From assembly GCF_927798115.1 (NCBI RefSeq), contig NZ_CAKMMG010000007.1:1-64000 (forward strand): 64,000 bases of DNA, read 5' to 3'. This stretch comes from Paenibacillus auburnensis (lineage in GTDB: Bacteria; Bacillota; Bacilli; Paenibacillales; Paenibacillaceae). The position numbers were made by a program, and so were the translations under genes. Shown one piece after another: positions 1 to 8,514 of this stretch (position 1 is its first letter; every line of letters begins with the position of its first letter). The notes beneath the pieces were generated by a model. The model saw nothing but the letters and a program-made list of their open reading frames with translations, was not told where the DNA came from and did not search any database.

Positions 1-43
1 ATAAAATACAATAATAAAATTCATAATCTATGAATCATAAAGA

Positions 44-85
44 AAGCCTGAAAGCCCACATTGAAGATTGCGGGCTTTCAGGCTT
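44..85. terminator. Bidirectional intrinsic terminator
   Basis: A perfect 14-bp stem pairs 44-57 with 72-85 around a 14-nt loop. A T-rich tail follows on both strands (GTTTT on plus, TTTCTTT on minus). It lies 39 bp past the stop of the minus-strand gene ending at 125, so it very likely ends that transcript. It could also stop a plus-strand gene entering from outside the window. Confidence 0.8.
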
Positions 86-124
86 GTTTTAATGCTGTAG
101 AAAATCATTTGAGAAGACATTTTA

Positions 125-619
125 TTACACGGCGGGACGGAAGCCTTCTTCCGCCAGATACTCGTGGGCTTCTTCGAGGGTTTCGAAGGCCATTTCCAGC
201 TGGAGTCCGGCATAGAGATACCACAAGTCTTCTTCGAATCTCAGGCTAAGGCTGTTGCCGTCCTCATTCACCCAAAGGGTCTCAGCCGAATCTGCCGCCG
301 GTTTCTTCTTGCGCTTACTTGGCGCAGGAGCTTCCGGAATGTACATAGTCAAAGAGGCAATGGATGCCTCAATCAGCTCCCGCAGTCCGGCTTCGGAATA
401 ATCGCGGATATTTACAAGACCCTTGTTATCCGTTTCATAGCCCCGCAGCAGCCCTGCGTATACAAAGCCGTTGCCGTTAGGATGCAGATGGGAAGCAACG
501 GTTTTTTTGTCATGCCGGCTGCCTTCGTAATGATAGTTCACCCGGCCAAGCGAGACATTCCTCCGCTCAAGCTCCGGATAGGAATCAAATATCGCTAATT
601 TCTGTTCAAAAGTAAGCAT
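125..619 (-). CDS. Conserved hypothetical protein, 164 aa
   Basis: I do not recognise the family. The start at 619 is chosen because GGAGGC lies 6 nt upstream; a longer frame reaches 670 but has no ribosome binding site. The protein is soluble with no signal peptide or membrane segment. The N-terminal two thirds (about 1-100) is mixed alpha/beta and ends in a helix. A lysine-rich linker with KRKKKP follows (about 103-108), then a small acidic C-terminal domain (about 115-164) rich in aromatic residues. It is transcribed alone between a terminator and the histidine kinase gene. Confidence 0.75.
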   Translation of the reverse strand: MLTFEQKLAIFDSYPELERRNVSLGRVNYHYEGSRHDKKTVASHLHPNGNGFVYAGLLRGYETDNKGLVNIRDYSEAGLRELIEASIASLTMYIPEAPAPSKRKKKPAADSAETLWVNEDGNSLSLRFEEDLWYLYAGLQLEMAFETLEEAHEYLAEEGFRPAV

Positions 620-725
620 ATACAGCCTCCGGTTCACGGTTCTTCTAAGGTTATTGTTATGTCGGTGCAAGTGATTATACCACGTTGACGGCCCGCGGTA
701 CTACAGCTGCCGCCTCGTCACTGTA

Positions 726-2135
726 TTAAGCGTAGAGCGGCAAAATCAGCTCGAAGGTGGAGCCTTGGGCAAGACTGCTCCCCAGCACCAGGCTTCCGCC
801 CATCGCCTCAGCCAGCAGGCGGCTGAAGGTCAGGCCCAGCCCCAGCCCGCGAAGTGTGCTCTGCTTGTCGCTGCTGCGGAAGAACGCTTCGAAAATTCTG
901 CCGCTGATGTCCGAAGGGATGCCCGGCCCGTTATCGGTGACGGTAATTTCAGCATATCCTTGCGGAATGGCGGTCAGACTGATGATTAGCTGGAGATTTT
1001 GTCCAGGCAGTGTAGCCTGCACACTGTTGTTCAGCAGATTCACGATGATCTGCTGGATGCGCAGGGGGTCTCCCCGCACATAGAGCGGCTTCTCCGGCAG
1101 CTGAAGCACCGGTTCATTGACCGATTCACACTGCGTAAGCTTCCATTGGTAGACGATCTCCGCCAGCAGCGGAGCGGCATCCAGCCGGTCATGCCGGACG
1201 GCCACGATGCCTGCGGTCAGGGCATTGTAATCCAGCAGATCGGCCACCATGCGCTGCAGCCGGCCCGCTTCCTGCAGGGCGATGTCGAGGAATTCTTCGG
1301 CTTCTTCGCCTTCAACGACACCCTCACGGACGGCATGAACCAGTCCTTTGATCGAGGTGACCGGTGTTTTCAGCTCATGGGAAACCCCGGCCAGCATAAC
1401 CGCCCGGGACTGCTCGAACTGCTGCAGCTTGCCCGACATCTCCTGAAAGGAGAGCAGCAGCTCATGGATTTCCCGCTCCTTGGCCCCTGTGTCCAGAATG
1501 ATATTGTACTCCCCGCTGCTAATCTGTGCCGCTGCGGCAGCTACCCGCTGAATCGGCTTTGCCAGCTTGCTCGACAAGAGGTAGATGGTCAGCCAGCTCA
1601 GGATGATCAGGAACAGAATCAGAATGGAGAAGAACGTAATCTCCTCCCGGGGAATATGGCGCAGTGAACGTTTGGACTGGAGTACGATTACCTGCCCCAG
1701 GGTTTCACCGCCATGTTGAATTTGGGCCACCGCAGCCTTGAATTCCGGACTGCGCGAGTCGGACAGCGTGTCATTAAGCTTGTGGTTCATCTCTTCCTGG
1801 GTCAAGGACGGCTCAGAGAAGAGCAGCTTACCCTCCGGGTCTGTAATAATCACGCACATTTCCAGCGTTAATTTGAAGAAGCGTTTGCGGTCTTCGACCA
1901 GTTTAGCCAAGGTTGGACTGATCTGCATATTTCCATCGCTGCTGACGCTGCGGTCAGCAATTTCCTGGGCGAGCAGGGCGGTGGTCTGCATGCGGTTGTT
2001 CATCGCTTCCTGCTGAATCCACCAGAAGGTCACCAGTGCGGTGAGCAGAAGCCCGATGCTGATAATAATAAGATAGCGGAGCGTCCAGTAGGAGAGGATG
2101 GAGGTACGCCTTGGCGGCTGCTTCATACGGTCCAT
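726..2135 (-). CDS. Two-component sensor histidine kinase
   Basis: This is a membrane histidine kinase that should phosphorylate the response regulator encoded just upstream. Transmembrane helices lie at about 20-40 and 167-188 and flank an extracytoplasmic sensor domain of about 125 residues. A HAMP linker follows, then a HisKA helix with the phospho-acceptor His253 in a SHELKTP motif. The C-terminal ATPase domain carries the N box (NLLNNSVQ), G1 (DNGPGIP) and G2 (GLGLGL) motifs. The frame overlaps the regulator stop by 13 nt; a second in-frame ATG at 2126 overlaps that stop as ATGA, so the two are translationally coupled. The signal sensed cannot be told from sequence. Confidence 0.93.
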   Translation of the reverse strand: MDRMKQPPRRTSILSYWTLRYLIIISIGLLLTALVTFWWIQQEAMNNRMQTTALLAQEIADRSVSSDGNMQISPTLAKLVEDRKRFFKLTLEMCVIITDPEGKLLFSEPSLTQEEMNHKLNDTLSDSRSPEFKAAVAQIQHGGETLGQVIVLQSKRSLRHIPREEITFFSILILFLIILSWLTIYLLSSKLAKPIQRVAAAAAQISSGEYNIILDTGAKEREIHELLLSFQEMSGKLQQFEQSRAVMLAGVSHELKTPVTSIKGLVHAVREGVVEGEEAEEFLDIALQEAGRLQRMVADLLDYNALTAGIVAVRHDRLDAAPLLAEIVYQWKLTQCESVNEPVLQLPEKPLYVRGDPLRIQQIIVNLLNNSVQATLPGQNLQLIISLTAIPQGYAEITVTDNGPGIPSDISGRIFEAFFRSSDKQSTLRGLGLGLTFSRLLAEAMGGSLVLGSSLAQGSTFELILPLYA

Positions 2136-2803
2136 AACTGGTACCCCGTCCCGCGCAGGGTGCGGATCTCCCCTTCTTCCGCCGGCCAGTGTGAGAGGGC
2201 CTGGCGCAGCCTCTTGATCGACAGGTCGACAGCCCGGTCACTGCCCTCATAGTCCATTTCCCACACCTGCTCGATCAGCTGGTCTCGGGTGCAGATCTGG
2301 TTCGGGCGTTCCGCGAGGAACAACAGGACTGACATGTCACGCGGGCTCAGACTGACCTCGGCGTTATTCAGGAAGACGCTGCGGGCGCTGAAATCGACAA
2401 ACAGGCTGCCGAAATGGCGTTTGCCGCTTCCATCCGACCACTGGGAAGGACGGCGCAGCACGGCGTTCACCCGGGCGACGACCTCTTCGGGGATGAACGG
2501 CTTGGACATATAGTCATCGGCACCGCCGTCGAGTCCGGCCAGCCGGTCTTTAATGCCATCCCGAGCGGTGAGCATGATGACGGGGCAGCTGCTGATTTTG
2601 CGGATCTGGCCCAGCAGTTCAAAGCCGTCCATGTTCGGCAGCATAATGTCGAGCAATATAAGAGAAGGAGGCGATGCCTCGAACACTTCAAGTGCGGCTA
2701 TGCCGTCGGCGGCATGGGTAACCTGGAAGCCGGCTTTTTTCAGATAGGCACCCAGCACACGGGCAATTGCTGCCTCATCTTCAACAATCAGAATGGATTT
2801 CAT
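2123..2803 (-). CDS. OmpR/PhoB-family response regulator
   Basis: This DNA-binding response regulator pairs with the downstream kinase. The receiver domain (1-118) shows the acidic pocket near residues 8-10, phospho-acceptor Asp52 in LLDIMLPNMDG, Thr79 and Lys101. The C-terminal winged-helix domain ends with the typical RTLRGTGYQL strand-turn. ATG 2803 is preceded by AAGGAGG at good spacing; the frame extends to 2845 without a ribosome binding site. The divergent YceI gene starts about 140 bp away and could be a target, but that is only a guess from position. Confidence 0.94.
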   Translation of the reverse strand: MKSILIVEDEAAIARVLGAYLKKAGFQVTHAADGIAALEVFEASPPSLILLDIMLPNMDGFELLGQIRKISSCPVIMLTARDGIKDRLAGLDGGADDYMSKPFIPEEVVARVNAVLRRPSQWSDGSGKRHFGSLFVDFSARSVFLNNAEVSLSPRDMSVLLFLAERPNQICTRDQLIEQVWEMDYEGSDRAVDLSIKRLRQALSHWPAEEGEIRTLRGTGYQLWTV

Positions 2804-2861
2804 GAGAAACAAGCCTCCTTTAGCGGACATTTTACCACAGAACACCGGGCGGCGCTTTGAC

Positions 2862-2890
2862 TTATTCCCGACATATTGCTTTGTTAGAAT
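2862..2890 (+). promoter_or_regulatory. Possible sigma-A promoter of the YceI gene
   Basis: TTATTC at 2862-2867 and TAGAAT at 2885-2890 are 17 bp apart, and the YceI start lies about 50 bp downstream. The -10 is good and the -35 weak. An alternative -35, TTGACT at 2857, is too far away. Confidence 0.35.
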
Positions 2891-2941
2891 GGGAGCTAGC
2901 CGGACAAGGCAGAGAAAAATTTCTAGATGGAGGGAATCAGG

Positions 2942-3658
2942 ATGAAGAAGAAAACATGGGTGTTGGCAGCCACAGGTGTTGTAATCGTGGGGGCAATCAC
3001 AGCATTTACGTTACTGAACAACAGCTTGGGCAATAACGTGGAAATCGAGTCCGTCATTCCTGCACAGGAACAGGGAACGAATAACTCTGGAACGGCGGTA
3101 GCGAATGCGGCGGCGGCAACAGGCGCTGCAGTTACAGCAGAACAATTAAATGGTGCCTGGAGTATTGCCGACACTTCGAAAGTATACTGGTCGGTTACGA
3201 CCTCCAAAGAAACGGTCAACTTCGTAAATGCCTCCGTTCAAGGGACATGGAATGTCAATCTGGATGACACAGCCTCTATGACTGGCGAAGGTTCGATTGA
3301 GATGAGCGCGCTGGATTCCGGAGAAGGAAAACGGGACGAGCACGTAAAAAGCGCGGATTTCCTAAGCGTAGAAGAGTTCCCGCAGTCGACATTTACGGTG
3401 AGCTCCTTCTCTGAGCTGCCGGCAGAATGGACGGAGGGTACTGCGGTGCCGGTTCAGATGACAGGTACGCTTACCGTAAAAGGAATTGAGAAAGAGGTTA
3501 CCTTCGATTCGCAGGCGGTGTACAGCGGTGGACAGCTCATGCTGTCGGGGACGACAACCGTGACCTTTGCAGACTTTGGCATGAAGAACCCGCACTCGAT
3601 CGTGCTGGATACTGAGAATGATCTTGAAGTGCGTCTGGAGCTTGTGCTAAGCAAGTAA
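2942..3658 (+). CDS. YceI-family protein, membrane-anchored
   Basis: The protein has an N-terminal hydrophobic helix (about 5-25) that would anchor it or serve as a signal sequence, then a Thr/Ala-rich linker (about 30-60). A YceI-type lipocalin-like beta barrel fills the rest (about 65-238); recognisable elements are the ADFL...FP turn and the C-terminal GMKNPH segment. YceI proteins bind isoprenoid-like lipids in a hydrophobic pocket; the ligand here is unknown. The start at 2942 (MKKK...) follows GGAGGG; an ATG at 2927 is in frame but lacks a site. It is a single gene, divergent from the two-component system and followed by a strong terminator. Confidence 0.88.
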   Translation: MKKKTWVLAATGVVIVGAITAFTLLNNSLGNNVEIESVIPAQEQGTNNSGTAVANAAAATGAAVTAEQLNGAWSIADTSKVYWSVTTSKETVNFVNASVQGTWNVNLDDTASMTGEGSIEMSALDSGEGKRDEHVKSADFLSVEEFPQSTFTVSSFSELPAEWTEGTAVPVQMTGTLTVKGIEKEVTFDSQAVYSGGQLMLSGTTTVTFADFGMKNPHSIVLDTENDLEVRLELVLSK

Positions 3659-3724
3659 TATAGTTGGCAGGCCAAGTATCATAAAAAGAGTATTTACCCA
3701 CCATATATTCGCTATTATCAGCAA

Positions 3725-3761
3725 AACAAGCTCATTCCGTCTATGGAATGAGCTTGTTTTT
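3725..3761 (+). terminator. Intrinsic terminator after the YceI gene
   Basis: A 14-bp perfect stem (3725-3738 with 3745-3758) closes a 6-nt loop and runs into a T tract. It starts 66 bp past the YceI stop. Confidence 0.88.
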
Positions 3762-3772
3762 GTTCTTGTATA

Positions 3773-3900
3773 AGCGTGCGTAAGCTTGAGGTTTTTGGAG
3801 AAAAACCTTTCTCCAAATCAACGAAAGAGAGCTGAGGAGCGAAATGTGCGGTTCAAAATCTATTGAATTTGAATTCGCAGAATTTCGCTCAGCGCACGCT
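3773..3900. repeat. Nested inverted-repeat element (three-way-junction-like)
   Basis: The arms AGCGTGCG (3773-3780) and CGCACGCT (3893-3900) are perfect complements. They enclose a short hairpin (about 3794-3817, TTGGAG paired with CTCCAA) and a longer imperfect hairpin (3831-3850 with about 3877-3893, GCTGAG...CGAAAT paired with ATTTCGCTCAGC). No open reading frame or T tract explains it. It looks like a small non-autonomous intergenic repeat or a structured RNA; copies elsewhere in the genome would decide. Confidence 0.5.
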
Positions 3901-3964
3901 ATTAACACCTTTTGAAATTTACGAAAGCTAAGCCTAGTCTCAAGAGAGTATATACGGAAACCGG

Positions 3965-6097
3965 CTAATGCGTCGATTCTACAGCCGCCCCATCACCGGC
4001 AGTCTGCTCAGCTTTATCCTTCACAGGCGGGATATTCTTCTTCGGTGTTCCGTCCAGCCCGTATTCCCAATCATAAGCGTCAAAAATTTTGCGGGCAACG
4101 GGCGCGGCGCTGTTGGAACCGAATCCCCCTTCGGGGATAACGACGGCGACGGCCAGCTTGGGATTCTCGCGCGGGGCGAAGGCGATAAACACGCCGTTGT
4201 CGGCCAGGTAACTGTTCTTTTTAACCGTATATTGCTGCTGGGAAGTACCGGTTTTACGTGCAAAATCATAAGGGAAATCCTCAAATGCACTCACAGAGGT
4301 GTTCATACCCTTGATGACTTCACGCCAGTACGCTTTGTCGAACTTCACTTCGTTCAGCACTTCTCTGCTGAAGGTCTTGACGGTATTTCCGGACTGATCT
4401 GTGACTTTGCTGACAAGCTGTGGCTTGATCCGGACTCCCTGGTTCGCCAGAGTAGAGGCATACTGGGCCAGCTGCAGCGCCGTGTAACGGCCTTGCTGCC
4501 CGAATGATGCAAAGACCAGCGCGGACTGGGCGCTACCGCTTTTTGCCTCTTTAACATAGTTGATAAGGCCTTTATGCTCATTCGGCAGTCCGCTGCCCGG
4601 CCGCTCACCCAGCCCGAACTCCCTCATGTATTTATCCCAGACATTGACTCCTTCAGAGCCGTACTTCTCATAGAGTTTTTTGCCGACCATATCGATCATG
4701 AAGACGTTGGAGGATTTCTCAATGGCCATGGCCGGAGATTTGAAGTATCCGTAGGCATGGCCGCCTGCGTTGCGGACGGTAGTTTCATAACCGGCTCGGC
4801 CGAAGGTTGTGCTGCCTTTGTCGGTATAGGTTGTATGTGTGGTAATGAACCCTTCGTTCAGACCGATCAATACGGTCAGCGGCTTGATCACTGACCCGAG
4901 GAATACAGCGGAATCGAAATTGTGCCCGGAACGTCCGGAGGAAATGGGTGTGACGGTACCGTTCTGATAATTCAGTTGAATCTCGTTATATACCTCTGTT
5001 GGCAGAGTGCCTGAAGTCCATATATTGGTGTCATAATCCTCCATGCTGGCCATTGCCACAATATTGCCGGTATCGACTTCCATGGCAACGGCATACCCGG
5101 TTTTGGCATCAGGGTGAACCTTTCCCTGCACAGGATTGCTGTGGACCCATTTAATCTGATCCCGAATCGCCTGCTCCGTCTTCAGCTGAATGTTCTTATC
5201 GATGGTGGTCCATACATCATTGCCTTTAACAGGAGGTACAATGGCTTCAATACCCTCGGCCATATTCTTGGCATTAACGCCTACGGTCAGGTAGCCGTTG
5301 CGCCCGCGCAGCTCCCGCTGATACTGCAGCTCAAGGCCGTCGAAACCGACGAATTCATCATCCCTGTAGGCCAGACCGGGGTCAGCGTCCTTTCGCATAG
5401 CAGCCTGAATGTTCAGATAGATATCAAGGCTCTCTTTGGATTTCTTGAATGGCTTGATATATCCGACCGTCTGTACAGCTACTGTGTCCGGATCATAGTG
5501 ACGTTCATCCTCCTCGCTGACGGTGAGATTCGGATACTTGTCCTTATGCTCCATGAAGTAGGCGATTTCCTCTTTAATCAGACCGCGTTTGATCGGCCGC
5601 AGCATGAAACCCGAATAGACTTTGGAGTCAAGGTCCATGGCTTTCAGCACGGCATCCTTTGTAATCACTTCATCTTCCGGTACTTTGGCCCCGTATTTGG
5701 CGAAATCGGCAGCGAGGTTGGCGGCAAGCTGATTAGCTTTGGCGGTAGCTTCGGGGGACCGTGAGGTTAATTTGGTTTTTTTGTCCGTAACGGTTTCCGT
5801 ATAGTCACTGGTTAAGGAGAAATAAAGCGTTTGCACCGAGGTGGAATAGGCCAGCTTTTCTCCGCCCTTTGCAAGAATACTTCCGCGTATCGAAGCAAGC
5901 GGTACGTTTTTGGTATCCCGGCTCGTTTCGACCTCGGTGAGCGTGGGCCCCTGAACAAACTGTACAATGGCAAGACGGACAATAATAATACAGAATATAA
6001 TAAAAGTACCGAAGAAAAATATATTGATGCGCAGACTAAGCGACGGGTTCGCTCTTTGATCCTCATTCCTGTCATCCGGCCTGAAAATAGATTTCAC
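3965..6097 (-). CDS. Class B penicillin-binding protein (PBP2-type transpeptidase)
   Basis: This membrane-anchored peptidoglycan transpeptidase has a short cytoplasmic tail, one transmembrane helix (about 24-46), a dimerisation/pedestal domain and a C-terminal penicillin-binding domain. The active-site motifs are visible: SVIK near residue 403, SSN near 460 and KTG near 615. Its length (710 aa) and the motif spacing fit the elongasome PBP2/PbpA-PbpH group, which works on side-wall synthesis. I prefer GTG 6097, preceded by GGGGAGG, over ATG 6121, whose upstream GGAG is only 3 nt away. The gene stands alone. Confidence 0.93.
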   Translation of the reverse strand: MKSIFRPDDRNEDQRANPSLSLRINIFFFGTFIIFCIIIVRLAIVQFVQGPTLTEVETSRDTKNVPLASIRGSILAKGGEKLAYSTSVQTLYFSLTSDYTETVTDKKTKLTSRSPEATAKANQLAANLAADFAKYGAKVPEDEVITKDAVLKAMDLDSKVYSGFMLRPIKRGLIKEEIAYFMEHKDKYPNLTVSEEDERHYDPDTVAVQTVGYIKPFKKSKESLDIYLNIQAAMRKDADPGLAYRDDEFVGFDGLELQYQRELRGRNGYLTVGVNAKNMAEGIEAIVPPVKGNDVWTTIDKNIQLKTEQAIRDQIKWVHSNPVQGKVHPDAKTGYAVAMEVDTGNIVAMASMEDYDTNIWTSGTLPTEVYNEIQLNYQNGTVTPISSGRSGHNFDSAVFLGSVIKPLTVLIGLNEGFITTHTTYTDKGSTTFGRAGYETTVRNAGGHAYGYFKSPAMAIEKSSNVFMIDMVGKKLYEKYGSEGVNVWDKYMREFGLGERPGSGLPNEHKGLINYVKEAKSGSAQSALVFASFGQQGRYTALQLAQYASTLANQGVRIKPQLVSKVTDQSGNTVKTFSREVLNEVKFDKAYWREVIKGMNTSVSAFEDFPYDFARKTGTSQQQYTVKKNSYLADNGVFIAFAPRENPKLAVAVVIPEGGFGSNSAAPVARKIFDAYDWEYGLDGTPKKNIPPVKDKAEQTAGDGAAVESTH

Positions 6098-6234
6098 GTT
6101 TAGCCTCCCCGAAAGATACATTTACTCCATGAAGCCAGTGAACAGTTAATTAGTATGCAATTCATATTTTACCATATAAAACCACAATATGGCATCTCTC
6201 GTAAATGTTGAGTGCCGGTCCGGAGGAGCAAAAA

Positions 6235-6627
6235 ATGAGGATTGAAGTAGCGGCGGCGATTATCCATAATAAAGAAGGACAGCTGCTGATCGCCCGGCGG
6301 AAACCAGGCAAAGCGCAGGCAGGGCTGTGGGAATTCCCCGGCGGCAAGCTGGAAGCCGGCGAAGATGCCGTGCAGTGTCTGCGCAGAGAGTTAATGGAGG
6401 AAATGAGGATCGCCATCCGGCCTTATGAAGCATTTGGACGCCATGAGCATGATTATGGCAGCGTACAGATTACGCTGATAGCCTGGAAGGCAGAGTATCT
6501 GGGCGGGGAGATTGCGATGAGTGATCATGATGCCTGCATATGGGTGAAACGGGACGAGCTGGTAGAATACGAATTTGCCCCGGCGGATATTCCTTTTGTG
6601 GAGCGCCTGAGGAAGGAGCTTGGCTGA
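6235..6627 (+). CDS. MutT-like NUDIX hydrolase
   Basis: This 130-residue single-domain protein opens with the VAAAI strand common in MutT proteins. The NUDIX box is at about 37-59 and matches G-x5-E-x7-REU-x-EE, except that the usual Gly before the last hydrophobic residue is Arg (MEEMRI). Close relatives remove 8-oxo-dGTP or similar damaged nucleotides from the pool; the size and the FPGGK start of the box support this. The ATG follows GGAGGAG. A MazG-like pyrophosphohydrolase follows directly, making a small nucleotide house-cleaning cluster. Confidence 0.88.
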   Translation: MRIEVAAAIIHNKEGQLLIARRKPGKAQAGLWEFPGGKLEAGEDAVQCLRRELMEEMRIAIRPYEAFGRHEHDYGSVQITLIAWKAEYLGGEIAMSDHDACIWVKRDELVEYEFAPADIPFVERLRKELG

Positions 6628-6660
6628 AGGGTAGCCGATTATAGAATGAAAGGCGGCTGA

Positions 6661-7011
6661 TTGATTTTGACCGAGTATTTCAAGCTTGTAAGAGATGGCA
6701 TTCCGGCGCTGATTGCATCGCAGGGGAAGACCTGTGCCACCAGAATACTGGACACTGAGGAATACATAGAGGCACTGCGTGCGAAGCTGCGCGAGGAAGC
6801 AGAGGAATACTTCCGGGAAGAGGAGGACGGGCATGCCCTCGAGGAGCTGGCAGATATGCTTGAGGTCATCCGGGCATTAGCTGTAATCCATGGCGGAGAC
6901 AGTGAGGTGCTGGAGAGGATCCGTGCTGAGAAGGCAGAGCGCCGCGGCGGATTCAAGGACCGTATTCTGCTGCTTCAGACAGAAGGGGCTGCAGCTGATG
7001 TTCAAAAATAA
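6661..7011 (+). CDS. MazG/PRA-PH-like NTP pyrophosphohydrolase
   Basis: This 116-residue helical protein begins with the LVRDGIP signature found in the phosphoribosyl-ATP-pyrophosphohydrolase-like/MazG superfamily. It also has the metal-binding acidic helix pattern REEAEEY...EELADMLEV. Such enzymes cleave NTPs to NMP and pyrophosphate. The start is TTG (6661, or the in-frame TTG at 6667), preceded by AAAGGCGG. It follows the MutT-like gene by 33 bp and overlaps the next gene by 14 nt, so the three are probably one operon. The exact substrate is unknown. Confidence 0.82.
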   Translation: MILTEYFKLVRDGIPALIASQGKTCATRILDTEEYIEALRAKLREEAEEYFREEEDGHALEELADMLEVIRALAVIHGGDSEVLERIRAEKAERRGGFKDRILLLQTEGAAADVQK

Positions 7012-7348
7012 AATAACGCTCACCCTAAGCAGTATCGCTGCCATCATTCCTGTATTGCTATATATGTATCTCTACCGGCAGATGCCCGATTTTGTACCTA
7101 TTCATTACAATGGTGAGGTGGCGGACCGGTTTGTGGACAAAGGGAGCTACGAGGTCCTATTAGTAAGTTTATTCGGCTGGCTCAGCTTTGGGTTCATCCG
7201 GCTGCTTCAGCTGCTGCTGCGAAGGCTGTTTCTCCGCAGCTATATTGAGAATCTCGCGCTGAACCACCAGATCTGGAACGCCGCAACGCTGCTGGTGACG
7301 GTTGGATTTTCTGTAATAAGCGTGTTTGCGCTACTGGCTATGGTCTAA
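6998..7348 (+). CDS. DUF1648-type small membrane protein
   Basis: This 116-residue protein has three predicted membrane helices (about 6-25, 48-70 and 92-115). Between the first two is the P-x-H-x-N-x-x-G-x-x-D segment (IHYNGEVADRF), the hallmark of the DUF1648 family, whose members are often joined to SdpI-like immunity proteins. The start ATG 6998 follows AAGGGG and overlaps the upstream gene, suggesting coupled translation. Its role is unknown. Confidence 0.75.
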   Translation: MFKNKITLTLSSIAAIIPVLLYMYLYRQMPDFVPIHYNGEVADRFVDKGSYEVLLVSLFGWLSFGFIRLLQLLLRRLFLRSYIENLALNHQIWNAATLLVTVGFSVISVFALLAMV

Positions 7349-7364
7349 GCTTAGCGGCGATTCT

Positions 7365-7393
7365 TTTACACAAGAAGCACAGTTTGATAGAAT
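7365..7393 (+). promoter_or_regulatory. Sigma-A-type promoter of the oxidoreductase gene
   Basis: TTTACA (7365-7370) and TAGAAT (7388-7393) are exactly 17 bp apart and 36 bp before the start codon at 7429. Confidence 0.6.
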
Positions 7394-7428
7394 CAAATAG
7401 ACTGAAACTATTGCAGGAGGAGACTTTG

Positions 7429-8430
7429 ATGCCAATGGATAACGCTTACAAGGTGAAATGGGGAATTCTCAGCACCGGCTGGATTGCCCACCAGTTCGCA
7501 ACGGATCTGGCCCATGCCAGTAACGGTATTGCTTACGCTGTCGGATCACGCACCCAGGAAAGCGCGGATGAATTCGCCAAGAATCACGGTATTCCCGTCG
7601 CCTATGCTACTTACGAAGAACTGGTGAACGACCCGGAGGTGGATGCCATCTATATCGGGACTCCGCATCCGTTCCATAAAGAGAACGCACTGCTGGCCCT
7701 GCGCGCCGGCAAGGCTGTACTGTGTGAGAAGCCGTTTACGGTGAACAGCGGGGAACTGGAGGAAGTCGTGGCCTATGCCCGCGAGCATAAGCTGTTCCTG
7801 ATGGAGGCCATGTGGAGCCGCTATATCCCGGCTAACGTCAAAGTCAGAGAGTGGATTGCTGCTGGTAAGATTGGGGACGTCCGTCTGGTTCAGGCAGACC
7901 TGGGCTTCCGCGCAGACTGGAATCCGGAAGGCCGTCTGCTGAATCCGGCGCTGGGCGGCGGAGCGCTGCTGGATGTCGGGATCTATCCGATTTCCTTCGC
8001 TTCCATGGTTTTAGGGCCTCATCCTGAGTCCGTATCCAGTACGGTACATATCGGTGAGACCGGGGTGGATGAGCACTTCTCACTGCTGTTGTCCTATGGC
8101 GGCGGAAAAAGCGCTATGCTTAACGGGGGAATCCGGCTCAAGCTGCTGGAGGAAGCTCACGTATTCGGAACCGAGGGCCATATTATTGTGAAAGGCACAC
8201 TGGTGAATCCGCGGGCGGCCGAGCTGTATATCGGCGGTGAACTGGCGGAGACCTTTGAGGATGATCGTGCTTCTGTCGGCTATTCGTTTGAGGCGGAGGA
8301 AGTAGGCCGCTGTCTGCAGGCCGGTCTGACGGAAAGTCCGGTCATGACGCTGGATGAATCCGTAGCGATTCTGAAGCTGCTGGATCAGGTCCGGGCACAG
8401 TGGGGACTTAAATATCCTGGCGAACAATAA
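7429..8430 (+). CDS. Gfo/Idh/MocA-family oxidoreductase
   Basis: This NAD(P)-dependent dehydrogenase of 333 residues has an N-terminal Rossmann fold (ILSTGWIA as the nucleotide loop) and the family EKP motif (CEKPFTVN) near residue 103. The C-terminal alpha/beta domain contains the GGGALLDVGIYP segment with its conserved Asp and Tyr. The family oxidises or epimerises sugars, inositols and related compounds; the substrate is not readable. The start ATG 7429 follows AGGAGG. It has its own promoter and lies just before the ADP-ribosylglycohydrolase gene. Confidence 0.9.
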   Translation: MPMDNAYKVKWGILSTGWIAHQFATDLAHASNGIAYAVGSRTQESADEFAKNHGIPVAYATYEELVNDPEVDAIYIGTPHPFHKENALLALRAGKAVLCEKPFTVNSGELEEVVAYAREHKLFLMEAMWSRYIPANVKVREWIAAGKIGDVRLVQADLGFRADWNPEGRLLNPALGGGALLDVGIYPISFASMVLGPHPESVSSTVHIGETGVDEHFSLLLSYGGGKSAMLNGGIRLKLLEEAHVFGTEGHIIVKGTLVNPRAAELYIGGELAETFEDDRASVGYSFEAEEVGRCLQAGLTESPVMTLDESVAILKLLDQVRAQWGLKYPGEQ

Positions 8431-8514
8431 GTAAATGCTTCTGAAGAAACCGGCAGCCCCCAGAGAATGTTGTTTATAGCTCTGGGGGCCGCTGTGTATA
8501 AGGAGGATGCAGGT

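Noticed and set aside
8457..8488. Terminator between the oxidoreductase and ADP-ribosylglycohydrolase genes
   Set aside because: A 9-bp hairpin is present but no T tract follows, so it is more likely a read-through or mRNA-stability structure.
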